This document shows, in pieces, positions 1-9,400 of a stretch of DNA of 64,000 nucleotides. The position numbers were made by a program, and so were the translations under genes. This DNA is from Phytohabitans rumicis (GTDB lineage Bacteria; Actinomycetota; Actinomycetes; Mycobacteriales; Micromonosporaceae), in the NCBI RefSeq assembly GCF_011764445.1, contig NZ_BLPG01000001.1, forward strand, positions 7,891,001 through 7,955,000, in the 5' to 3' direction. The notes beneath the pieces were generated by a model that worked only from the letters and a program-made list of their open reading frames with translations, ran no database searches and was not told where the DNA came from. Numbering within the stretch: the first letter of the stretch is position 1; each line of letters begins with the position of its first letter.

Positions 1-1493
1 ACGACGGCATCCCGTACGACAGCGAGCTGACCCTCGGCTGGGAGACCGTCTCGGCGCCGCAGGGCGCGGGCGTCATCTTCGCCGACCCGAAGGCGCTGTC
101 CACCCGGGTGACCGGCACGGTCGCCGGCGACTACGTGTTCCGGTTCTTCGCCGACGACGGGGAGAGGCGGACCGAGGCGACCGTGGCGGCGACCCTCGCC
201 AAGAAGGACGTGGTCGCGGAGTTCGGCTCCTCGGCGGCGGTCACCACCAGCGGCAGCGCGCCGTGGGAGAACCCGCTACGGGTCAACGAGGCCACCACCC
301 CGGCCAGCTCGAGCCCGGGCGCCGGGAACGGCTGGGGCACCTGGGGCCAGACGCAGAACGGCACCACGCCGGAGACGGAGGCGTGGATCCAGTACCGGTG
401 GAACTCGCCGGTGCGACTGTCCTCGACGGACATCTACTGGTACGACGACAACGGCGGCACCCGCCGGCCCAACGCCGACACGTACGTCGTCGAAAGCTCG
501 ACGGACGGCGCCACCTGGACCCCTGTCGCGCTGACCGGCGGGTCGGCGTACGCCGGCGGCCTGAACACCAACGCCTACAACCGACTCACCTTCGAACCGA
601 TCATGACCAGCTACCTGCGCGTCCGCATCTGGGGCGTGATGACCGGCGGCGCGGGCACGGGTGTGCTGCGCTGGCGGGCCAACGGCGAGACCGTCGACTC
701 GGTGCGCTCGCCGGTGCTGATCCGGACCACCGTGGGCCAGGTGCCCACCCTGCCGAGCGAGCTCGACGGCGTGTACGCCAGCGGCGCCCGCGGCAAGATC
801 GGCTTCCGGTGGCAGCAGATCACCCCAGAGATGGTCGCCGAGCCCAATGTGGACCCGTTCGTGGTATACGGCACGAACGACGCCTACGGCCTGATCGCCG
901 AGGCACGAATCTATGTGCGGCCAGAGACGGCCCCGGGCGGAATCTCGATCCAGGGCGCCGAGTCGTTCCAGCAGAGCGTCGATGTGGGGGAGTTGCCAGG
1001 GTTGCCGGACAAGGTGGAGGTGTCCTACAACGACGGCTCCCGGGACAACCAGGCGATCGGCGTCGACTGGCAGTTCGACCCGAACATCGTCAACACACCC
1101 GGGCGCTACACCGTCATCGGCAAGCTCATCCTGCCCGACTACGTCAGCCAGGCCGGCACTACGCAGACCACGCTGACGCTGACCGTGGGCGACGGTGGCC
1201 CGGCGTGGGACGTCACGGTGCAGGCGCGCTCGCAGTGCATCGGCGGCAACGCCTACGTCTCCGTCAACGCGCGCAACGACGAGGACGTGCCGCTCACCAT
1301 CGAGCTGGTCACGCCGTACGGGTCGCGGACCTTCCCCGGGGTCCTGCCCGGCAAGTCCGCGTACCAGGCGTTCAACGCCCGCGCCAAGACGATCCCGGCC
1401 GGCACTGCCACGGTGAAGGTCTCCGGAACCGTCAACGAGCAGCCGGTGACCGCGCAGATCACCGCGGCGTACGCGGCGATCACCTGCGGCTAG
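1..1493 (+). CDS. C-terminal part of a large secreted carbohydrate-active protein (5' end outside window)
   Basis: The reading frame is open from base 3, so the start lies upstream of the window; 496 codons are visible. An Ig/PKD-like segment comes first. It is followed by a discoidin (F5/8 type C)-like module rich in WGTW, WIQY and YLRVRIWG signatures, then two bacterial Ig-like modules, one around VEVSYNDGS. The last ~97 residues form a compact domain with a cysteine near its start (SQCIGG) and one at the very end (AITCG). The same domain ends the next gene. Modules of this kind are attached to secreted glycoside hydrolases that act on plant arabinan or other polysaccharides, but the catalytic part is not in the window, so the enzyme class cannot be named. 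The next gene begins 21 bases downstream on the same strand, so the two are probably co-transcribed. Confidence 0.75.
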   Translation, partial: DGIPYDSELTLGWETVSAPQGAGVIFADPKALSTRVTGTVAGDYVFRFFADDGERRTEATVAATLAKKDVVAEFGSSAAVTTSGSAPWENPLRVNEATTPASSSPGAGNGWGTWGQTQNGTTPETEAWIQYRWNSPVRLSSTDIYWYDDNGGTRRPNADTYVVESSTDGATWTPVALTGGSAYAGGLNTNAYNRLTFEPIMTSYLRVRIWGVMTGGAGTGVLRWRANGETVDSVRSPVLIRTTVGQVPTLPSELDGVYASGARGKIGFRWQQITPEMVAEPNVDPFVVYGTNDAYGLIAEARIYVRPETAPGGISIQGAESFQQSVDVGELPGLPDKVEVSYNDGSRDNQAIGVDWQFDPNIVNTPGRYTVIGKLILPDYVSQAGTTQTTLTLTVGDGGPAWDVTVQARSQCIGGNAYVSVNARNDEDVPLTIELVTPYGSRTFPGVLPGKSAYQAFNARAKTIPAGTATVKVSGTVNEQPVTAQITAAYAAITCG

Positions 1494-1514
1494 CCAGGGT
1501 TAGGAGACCGACAC

Positions 1515-4500
1515 GTGAAAATCAGCATGAGACGAAGGGCGGCCGCCGTCACGGCGGCCGCCGGGCTCCTCGCCGGCGCCCTGGTGGGCGCCGGCACGCC
1601 GGCCTACGCCGCCGACCCGATCACCTTCACCAACACCGTCAACCCCATCCTCGGCGACGGCAGCTACTACTCGGCCGACCCGGCGCCGCTCGTCGTGCCG
1701 GCCGGCGCCCCCGGCAACGACAGCGGAAGCGACCAGCTCTACGTCTACACCGGACATGACGAGGCCGGACCGTCCACAAACGACTTCATCATGAACGAGT
1801 GGGGCGCGTTCCGCACCACGGACGTGCAAGCGGGACAGTGGACCCACTACCCGTCGTTGATGCGCCCGGAGCAGGTCTTCGCCTGGGCGACCGCGGGACG
1901 CGCGTACGCCGGCCAGGTGGTCCGGGGCGTCGACGGCCGCTACTACTGGTACGTGCCGATCAACGAGCGGGACAGCCCGGCGGCCGACAAGTTCGCGATC
2001 GGCGTGGCCGTCTCGGACAGCCCGACCGGCCCGTGGACCGACCACGCCGGGGGGCCGATCATCTCCCAGCGGGTGCCGACCGCCAACACCATCCACAACA
2101 TCGACCCGACGATCCTGGTCGAGGGCCAGCGGGTCTTCGTGTGGTGGGGCTCGTTCAGCAACCTGCGGATGCTGGAGTTCCAGGCGGACATGAAGACCCC
2201 GGTCGGCACCCAGCGCACCGTCACCGGGCTGACCGGCTTCTTCGAGGCGGCCTGGGCCTTCAAGCGCGGCGCCACCTACTACATGGCGTACGCCGGAAAC
2301 AACGCCGGCCCGACCTCCGCGTGCACGCCGGCGAACTACCACGCCTGCATCGCGTACGCGACGGCGGCGGCGCCCGAGGGGCCGTGGACGTACCGGGGGA
2401 CCGTGCTGCGGCCGGTCTCCTCGACGACCAGCCACCCGGGCATCCTGGAGTTCAACGGCCAGTGGTACCTGGCGTACCACACCGCCGACGCCGTGGGCGG
2501 CGGCCACTTCCGCCGTTCTGTCGCGATCGACAAGGTCGAGTGGGACGACACACAGACCCCGCCGCGGATGAGGCTCGTCACGCCGACGCCCGCCAAGGGG
2601 CGCGACCTCACACCCCGGCCGAACATCGCGCAGGAAGCGAAGGTCACCGTCTCCAACGAGCCGGTGCCCACGCAGTACTGGGTCAAGGCGCTCAACGACG
2701 AGATCGTCCGGTCGAACCCGCTGCCGCCGGACATGTGGGGCACCTGGACCGGCAACAACCCGCCCCAGCAGTGGGTGCAGTACACCTGGGACCAGCCGAT
2801 GCGGATCTCCGGCTCGCAGATCGAGTTCTGGAACGACCAGCCGCAGGGCACCGGCGTGGGCGTCGCCGCCCCCGCCCGCTGGCGCGTCCAGTACTGGAAC
2901 CTCGACAGTGGACAGTGGGTCGACGTGCCGAACCCGAGCGGCTACCCGACCAGCACGCAGGGCTTCCAGAACACCACCTTCGACTCCGTCACCACCACGC
3001 AGGTCCGCGCGCTGTTCGACGCGTCGACCAACGGCAGCACGTACTCGGCCGTGGCGGTCGAGGAGTGGAAGATCCTTGCCGCGCAGCCGTCATCCGTCGC
3101 CGCGCCGGCTTTGACGGTCGAGGTGGGGGAGCGGGAGCTGCCCGGCACCGCCGCGGTGACGTTCGGCGATCAGAGCCTGCAGGTGCCGGTCTTCTGGGAC
3201 CCGGTGACCGAGGAGCAGGTCGCCGCACCCGGCACGTTCCCGATCCAGGGCACCGTGCTCGGCTACGCCGCCGGCCGGATCACCGCGCAGGTCAGGGTGA
3301 TCTCGCCCGGCGACACCGAGGGCGACGAGACCGCGCCGACGCTGACGCTCACGCCCAGCGGCAGCGCGGGCAGCGGCGGCTGGTTCCGGTCCGCGGTGCG
3401 GGTCCGCGTCGCCGGCGTCGACGACCGCGGCGGCCGGCTGACCATCGAGTCCACGGTGGACGGCGGCGCACCGGCCGTCGCGACGGAGGTGCGGTACGCC
3501 GACGTCACCGTCTCCGGGGACGGCCAGCACACCGTCACGTCGACCGCGACCGACCGGGCGGGCAACGTCTCGGCGCCCGCGAGCCTCGCCGTCCGCATCG
3601 ACGCCACGGCGCCGGTCAGCACGGGCACGGTGAACAGCACCACCCGCGCGGTCACGGTGACCGCGACCGACGCGGCCTCCGGGGTCGCCCGCATCGAGTA
3701 CGCCATCGGCACGGGCGCGTGGACGGCCTACACCGGCGCCATCGCGGCACCGGACGCTAACCGGCACACCGTGTCGTTCCGCGCGCTCGACACGGCCGGA
3801 AACCTGGAGACCGCCAAGACGGTCGCCATCCCGGCGGACCTGTCCGGGCCGCTCACCGGCAACATCGGCCCCATCGCGACGCCGACCGCGTCGTACACGG
3901 CGCCCTGGAACAGCCTCACCGGGCTCAACGACGGCGCCGACCCGGCGAACCCGAGCCAGGCGCAGATCTGGGGCACCTGGTCCGGCGACCGCCCGGCCAG
4001 CCAGTGGGTCCAGTACGACTGGGCCCGCCCGGTGCGCATCACCGGCACCGAGCTGAAGTTCTGGCGGGACTCGGACCAGGGCAGCGGCAACGGCGTCGCC
4101 GAGCCCGACGGATGGGTGTTGCAGTACTGGGACGAGGCGACCTCGGCCTGGCGCGACGTGACCGGCGCATCCGCGTACGGCACGAGCACCACCGCGTTCA
4201 ACACCGTCACCTTCGACCCGGTCACCACACCCGGGTGCGGGCCACCATCCAGGCCAACGGGAACGGCGACACCTACTCCGCGGTCGCGATAACCGACTGG
4301 CGGGTCTTCGCCGACGACCCCGGCACCAACCCGGCCACCGTGCCGGTCACCGTCACCGCCCAGTCGCGGTGCATCGCCGGCAAGGCGTACGTCGCCGTGC
4401 AGGGCCGCAACGACCACGGTGCACCGGTGACGATCGAGCTGGAGACCGCCTACGGCGAGCGGTCCTTCGCGAACGTCGCGCCGGGTGCCAACGCGTACCA

Positions 4501-4627
4501 GTCGTTCGCCACGCGGGCGGTCTCGGTCGCTGCCGGCACGGCCACCGTCCGCGCCACCGGGACCGTGGCCGGCAAGGAGGTGACGACCGTCTACACCGCG
4601 GAGTACCCCGGCGTGGCCTGCGCCTGA
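1515..4627 (+). CDS. Secreted GH43-type five-bladed propeller glycosidase with two discoidin modules; one frameshift
   Basis: The protein has a signal peptide (MKISMRRRAAAV, hydrophobic stretch, AYAAD). It continues with a GH43-like beta-propeller at about residues 35-370, where motifs such as YYSADPAPL, YYWYVPIN, IDPTILV and HPGILEFNGQWYLAYH are typical of arabinofuranosidase/xylosidase families. Two discoidin-like modules follow, each with MWGTW or IWGTW and QWVQY, separated by Ig-like segments. The C-terminal domain with paired cysteines is shared with the gene before. The frame breaks at about 4226-4231. Upstream it reads FDPVTT; one base later it continues RVRATIQANGNGDTYSAV, exactly matching the first module's own VTTTQVRALF. 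Adding one base gives 1037 residues. A sequencing error is more likely than a true mutation, because all downstream sequence is conserved. The likely role is extracellular debranching of plant polysaccharide; the exact substrate is unknown. Confidence 0.8.
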
Positions 4628-4670
4628 CTTTCGGACTCACGACCGACTACAAAGGATAGTGGAGCATCGC

Positions 4671-5303
4671 ATGAGCACATCGAAACGCAAGCGGCTGGCC
4701 GCGACCGGTGCCGCCGGCGCGGTCCTGGCCGGGGCGATGGCGCTGCCGTCGCCGGCCCTGGCCGAGCCCGGCGACAGCGGTGACGTACGGGTGACGGTCG
4801 ACATCGAGGAGATCCAGGAACCGGGCGTGCTCGCCCTGTCGATCGCCGCCAACGCCGTCGCGCTGTCCGAGGACGGCTCGACCTTGCTGGTACGCCAATT
4901 CGTCGGTACCTTGCCGACGGTGACGGTTACCGACACCCGTACGCCGGAGGAGATCCCCGACGGCGCCGCGTGGGCCGTCCTGGGCAGCGCGACCGATTTC
5001 GTCGGCAGCGCCGGCCAGGCACCGATCAGCGCCGGTCATCTCGGCTGGAAGCCGAACCTGATCGACGGCGGCGACACCGGTCAGGTCACCGAGGGCGAGG
5101 AGGTGGTGACCGTCATCGACGAGCCGACCCAGCCCGGCAACAACGTCGGTCTGGTCGACCAGGAGCTGCTGGTGTCCACGTTCGACTCCGAGGCGGTCAC
5201 CGGCGACGCGTACTCCGTCAACGCCAACCTGTTCCTGCGCGCCCCGGCGGATGTCGCCGCCGGCGCGTACACCTCGACCCTGACCCTGTCGCTGTTTGAA
5301 TGA
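4671..5303 (+). CDS. Secreted WxL-like surface protein paired with a DUF916 protein
   Basis: This 210-residue protein has a lysine/arginine N-terminus, a hydrophobic core and a PALAEP cleavage region. The rest is acidic and beta-rich, with segments such as TVTVTDTR and AYTSTLTLSLFE at its end. I chose ATG 4671 over GTG 4659 because GGAG at 4661-4664 sits six bases upstream of it. I infer a WxL-like role from the beta-sandwich appearance, the GHLGWKP segment and above all the neighbour at 5355, since proteins with a DUF916 domain are the usual partners of WxL proteins in cell-surface complexes. The strict W-x-L motif is not clear, so the family call is tentative. The preceding polysaccharide-degrading genes suggest a cell-wall-associated complex for polymer binding. 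Confidence 0.6.
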   Translation: MSTSKRKRLAATGAAGAVLAGAMALPSPALAEPGDSGDVRVTVDIEEIQEPGVLALSIAANAVALSEDGSTLLVRQFVGTLPTVTVTDTRTPEEIPDGAAWAVLGSATDFVGSAGQAPISAGHLGWKPNLIDGGDTGQVTEGEEVVTVIDEPTQPGNNVGLVDQELLVSTFDSEAVTGDAYSVNANLFLRAPADVAAGAYTSTLTLSLFE

Positions 5304-5312
5304 CGCACGGGT

Positions 5313-5335
5313 GGGGCCGCGCTCGGCGCGGCCCC
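5313..5335 (+). terminator. Strong GC hairpin between the two surface-protein genes
   Basis: GGGGCCGCGC and GCGCGGCCCC form a perfect 10-bp stem around a three-base TCG loop, in the 51-base gap after 5303. There is no T-tract, which is common for actinomycete terminators. It may stop part of the transcripts so that the small surface protein is made in excess over the DUF916 protein downstream. Confidence 0.6.
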
Positions 5336-5354
5336 CTCGGGCTGGAGGACCGCC

Positions 5355-6404
5355 ATGATCCGAACTCTGCCGCGGCTGCTCGCGGTGGCGGTCGCGGTGC
5401 TCGTCGCCGCGCCGATCGCGCCCGCCGGTGCCATGGCCGAACCCAGCACGCCGGCGCTCACGTGGGCGGTCCAGCCGGCCGACCAGAACGGCCCGGACGG
5501 CCGCCGGTGGGTCGAGCGGTCGCTCGACCCGGGTCAGGTGGTGACCGAACGGCTGGCCGTGCGGAACTTCAGCGACCGCCCCGCCACCTTCTTCCTGAAG
5601 GCGGCCGACGGCTACCTCACCGACAAGGGCCGCTTCAACATGCTCCCGTCGAATCAGGCGTCGGTGGACGGCGGCACGTGGATCCGGGTGCAGGACAAGG
5701 TCACCGTCGGCGCCAAAGCGACGGCGGTCGTGCCGTTCACCATCACCGTGCCCCGGGACGCCACGCCGGGCGACCACCCGGCCGGCATCGCGGCGACCAT
5801 CACCAGCACCGGCGGCACGGTCGCCGTCGAGAGCCGGGTCGGCTTCCGGGTCATGATGCGGGTCAGCGGCACGGTCACGGCGTCGCTGGCCGTCGACGAC
5901 CTGACCGCCACGTACAAGCGGTCATGGAACCCCTTCTCGGCCGGCGCCATCCTGGTCAGGTACACCGCGACGAACGACGGCAGCGTCGCCGTGACCGGCG
6001 CCGGCAAGGTGACCACCACCGAACTGTTCGGCCTCGCCGAGCATGGTGCCCAGACCCGGGTTGAGGAGGTGCTGCCGGGCGGCGGCCGAGAGGTCGAGGT
6101 CCGCGTCGCCGGAGTCTGGGCGCTGGGACTGCTGCGTACCACCGTCGACCTGACCCCCGCTGTCCCCGCCGGCGACGCGACCGGCGCGGAGATCCGGCCG
6201 GCCGCGGCCACCGTGACGGTATGGACCCTGCCGGGGGCGCAGTTGGTCCCTGTCGCCGTCCTCGTCGCCCTGGTCCTCGCCCTCCGGACCGTCCTCCGGC
6301 GGCGCCGGCGGCGGCTCGCGGAGCTGCTGGCCCGGGCTCGGGAGGAAGGCCGGGCAGAGGCCCAGAAGGGAACAGAGGCGGCAAAAGACCCAAATCCTGC
6401 TTGA
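5355..6404 (+). CDS. DUF916-type membrane-anchored cell-surface protein
   Basis: The protein has 349 residues: a signal peptide (MIRTLPRLL to AMAEP), then two extracellular beta domains, then a C-terminal membrane helix (QLVPVAVLVALVLAL). A basic run (RTVLRRRRRRL) and a cytoplasmic alanine/glutamate-rich tail follow. Residues 30-150 match the DUF916 pattern of WxL-system proteins: RWVERSLDPGQVVTERLAVRNFS, a region on bound lateral chains, and TPGDHPAGIAATI. In Firmicutes this family binds peptidoglycan and holds WxL partners at the surface; the same role is inferred here. It follows the small surface protein after a hairpin, and there is no other gene before the large signalling protein at 6480. 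Confidence 0.75.
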   Translation: MIRTLPRLLAVAVAVLVAAPIAPAGAMAEPSTPALTWAVQPADQNGPDGRRWVERSLDPGQVVTERLAVRNFSDRPATFFLKAADGYLTDKGRFNMLPSNQASVDGGTWIRVQDKVTVGAKATAVVPFTITVPRDATPGDHPAGIAATITSTGGTVAVESRVGFRVMMRVSGTVTASLAVDDLTATYKRSWNPFSAGAILVRYTATNDGSVAVTGAGKVTTTELFGLAEHGAQTRVEEVLPGGGREVEVRVAGVWALGLLRTTVDLTPAVPAGDATGAEIRPAAATVTVWTLPGAQLVPVAVLVALVLALRTVLRRRRRRLAELLARAREEGRAEAQKGTEAAKDPNPA

Positions 6405-6479
6405 GCCCGTCAGAATGTCTCGGGTTGCGTTCTGATCAAGCCGCCGACCTGGCCCTTCGAACAGGTGTAAGCACGGTGT

Positions 6480-9400
6480 ATGGAAGCGCCGGTTCGGAGC
6501 GAGGTACTGCGCGAGAGCGAACGCACGCGCGTGACCCGGCTGTTCCTCGCGGGGCATACCGCCATCCGCAAGGAGCCGCTGGGGCGGGACGCGGAACGCC
6601 GGCTGCGCCACGAGGTAGCGATGCTGGAGCGGCTGCGCGGCGCCACGGGGGTCGCCCAGTTGCTGGACATGCCGCGGTACCCGGGGTCGGTCGTGCTGGC
6701 GGACGGCGGCACGAGCCTGACCGGGCTGGCGACACCACTGGCGGTCGACGACCTGGTCGGACTGGCGCTGGAGCTGGCCCGCGTGGTGGCCGGGATGCAC
6801 CGCCGCGGGGTGATGCACCAGGACATCTCCCCGGCGAACATCGTGATCTCCCGCGACGGGGCCCCGTGCCTGGTGGACTTCGCGCTGGCCTCGTCGCTGG
6901 CCGAGATCCGCCCGGCGTTCACGCATCACACCGAGATCGTCGGGACGCTGGCGTACCTGGCGCCGGAGCAGACCGGGCGTACCGGCCGGTCGGTGGACGA
7001 ACGCGCCGACCTGTACGCGCTGGGCGCCACGCTGTACGAGCTGGCGACGGGGGAGCCGCCGTTCGGTTCCGGCGACCCGCTGCGGCTCACCCATGATCAT
7101 TTGGCGCGGGTGCCGCTACCGCCCGCCGAGGTGAACCCGGCCGTCCCCCGGCCGCTGTCCGCGATCATCATGCACCTGCTGGAGAAGGAACCGGACAACC
7201 GGTACCAGACCGCGGACGGTGTGGCGCACGACCTGGAACGGCTGCGGGACACCCTGGCGCGTCCGGCCGCCGCCCCGGTCCACGTCGGCGAACACGACTT
7301 TCCGCTGCGGCTGCTGCCACCGTCGCGGCTGGTGAGCCGCGAGGACGAGGTGGCGGTGCTGGAGACGGCGTTCGCGGAGGCGCTCGCCGGACGGTGCCGC
7401 GGCGTGCTCATCGGCGGCGCGCCGGGAGTGGGCAAGACGGCGCTGGTCGACCAGCTGCGACCGGTGGTGACCGGCGCCGACGGCTGGTACGTGGCCGGCA
7501 AGTTCGACCAGTACCGGCGGGCCCTGGAGTTCGACGCGGTCCATCAGGCGTTCCGCGCGTTGGGCCGGCTCCTGCTGGCCGAACCGGAGGACGAGCTGGC
7601 CGAGGTCTGCGAACGGATCGTGAAGGCGGTCGGTCTGAACGCGGGCCTGGTGACGGCGACCTCGCCGGAGTTCGCGACGCTGCTGGCGGTGCCGCCCGAT
7701 CCCGGGGATCCGTTGACCGCGCAGCCGCGGGCGCAGCGAGCCAGCGTACAGATGCTCCGCGCGATCGCCTCGCGGAAACGGCCGGTGGTGCTCTTCCTCG
7801 ACGACCTGCAGTGGGCGGGGCGCACCGCGCTCGGCTTCGTCGACCTCGTGCTGGGCGACGAGCCGATCGACGGCCTGCTGCTGGTGGGCACCTACCGCGA
7901 GGACGACGTGGACGCGGGGCACCCGCTGACCGCGCCGCTGTCCCGGTGGCGCGACCAGGCCACCGTGCGCCACCTTCAGCTGCACAACCTGCCCGTGCGC
8001 GGCATGGAAACGATGGTCGCGGAGATGCTGCACGTGGACTCCGGCATGGCGGCGGGCCTGGTCGAGGTGATCGAGCCGTACACGTCCGGCAACCCGTACG
8101 ACACCGCGGAGCTGCTCACCGCGCTGCGCCGCGAGGGCGTGCTGACCGCGACAGCCAGCGGATGGCGGTGGGACGCGACGACCGTGCGGGCCAACCTGGG
8201 CCGGTCCGAGATCGGCGGGCTGCTGGCGGCGCGGCTGGCGATCATGCCCGCGCGGTCGCGGGCGATGGTCGAGACGATGGCGTGTCTTGGCGCGCGCGCC
8301 GACATCGCCGTGCTGCAGATCGCGACCTGCGAGCCGGCGAACGCCGTGGAGGACGCCCTCGACGTCGCGCTCGACGAGGGCCTGCTGGTGGTCGAGCCGG
8401 GGATGCATGAGGCGATGCGGTTCCGCCACGACCGGATCCGTGAGGTGATCCTGGAGGAGCTGGACCCACGGCGGCGCAGCACCCTGCAACTGGCCATGGC
8501 GCGGCGGCTCGCGGCGGTGCCGGAGTTGTTCGCCGTCGCGGCGGAGCAGTACCTGCCGGTGGTCGACGCGGTCGACGATCCGGGGGAGCGGCGCCGGGCC
8601 GTCGGGCTGTTGCGGCGCGCCGCCGGCCAGGCCGCCCTGATCGGGGACTACGCGCTGGTGAACGTGTTGTTGACGGCCGCGCTGCGGCTTGTCGATCCGG
8701 CGGACGCCGGCACGCTGATCGAGGTGCACACCAGCCGCCACGCCGCGCTGTTCAGCGTGGGGCGCCTGGAGGAGGCGGACGAGGAGTACCGCACCATCGT
8801 CGAGCTGCGTCCGTCCACGATGGAGCGCGCGGCGGCGACCGGCGTACAGGTGCGCAGCCTGACCTTCCGGAACCGCTACGCGGAGGCGCTCAGTCTCGGC
8901 CTGGCGGGGCTGCGCGAGTTCGGCATCGCCGTACCGGCGGGGGAGCGGCTCACCGCGGAGCTGGACGGTCAATTCGACTACCTGTACCGGTGGCTGGACG
9001 GCGCCGGCGACGCGGACGACCTGACCCGACCCGAAATCACCAACCCGACGCTGCTCGCCACCACCCGCCTGCTCGACGCGGTCCTGCCGGCGGCGTACCT
9101 CTTCCCCGACCCGACCACACACGCCTGGCTGAGCCTGGAAGCGGTGCGGATCTGGCTCGAATACGGCCCCGGCCGCACCCTCGTCGGCCCGGCCGGCATC
9201 GCCGCCTTCGGCGCGGTGGCGCTGCGCGGGGACTACGCCGCCGGATACCGGGCGCTGCGACGGGTAATGGCGCTGGGCGAGGCCCGCGGCTACGAGCCCG
9301 ACACCTCGCAGACGCGTTTCCTGTTCGCCACCCTCTGCTGGTGCTTCGAGCCGGTCGAAAACGGCGTCCAACAGGCGCGCCGGGCCCGCGAAGGGCTGAT

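Noticed and set aside
1515-4292. Treating the frame-broken genes as pseudogenes
   Set aside because: Twelve same-type deletions with intact coding sequence on both sides fit sequence error better than decay.
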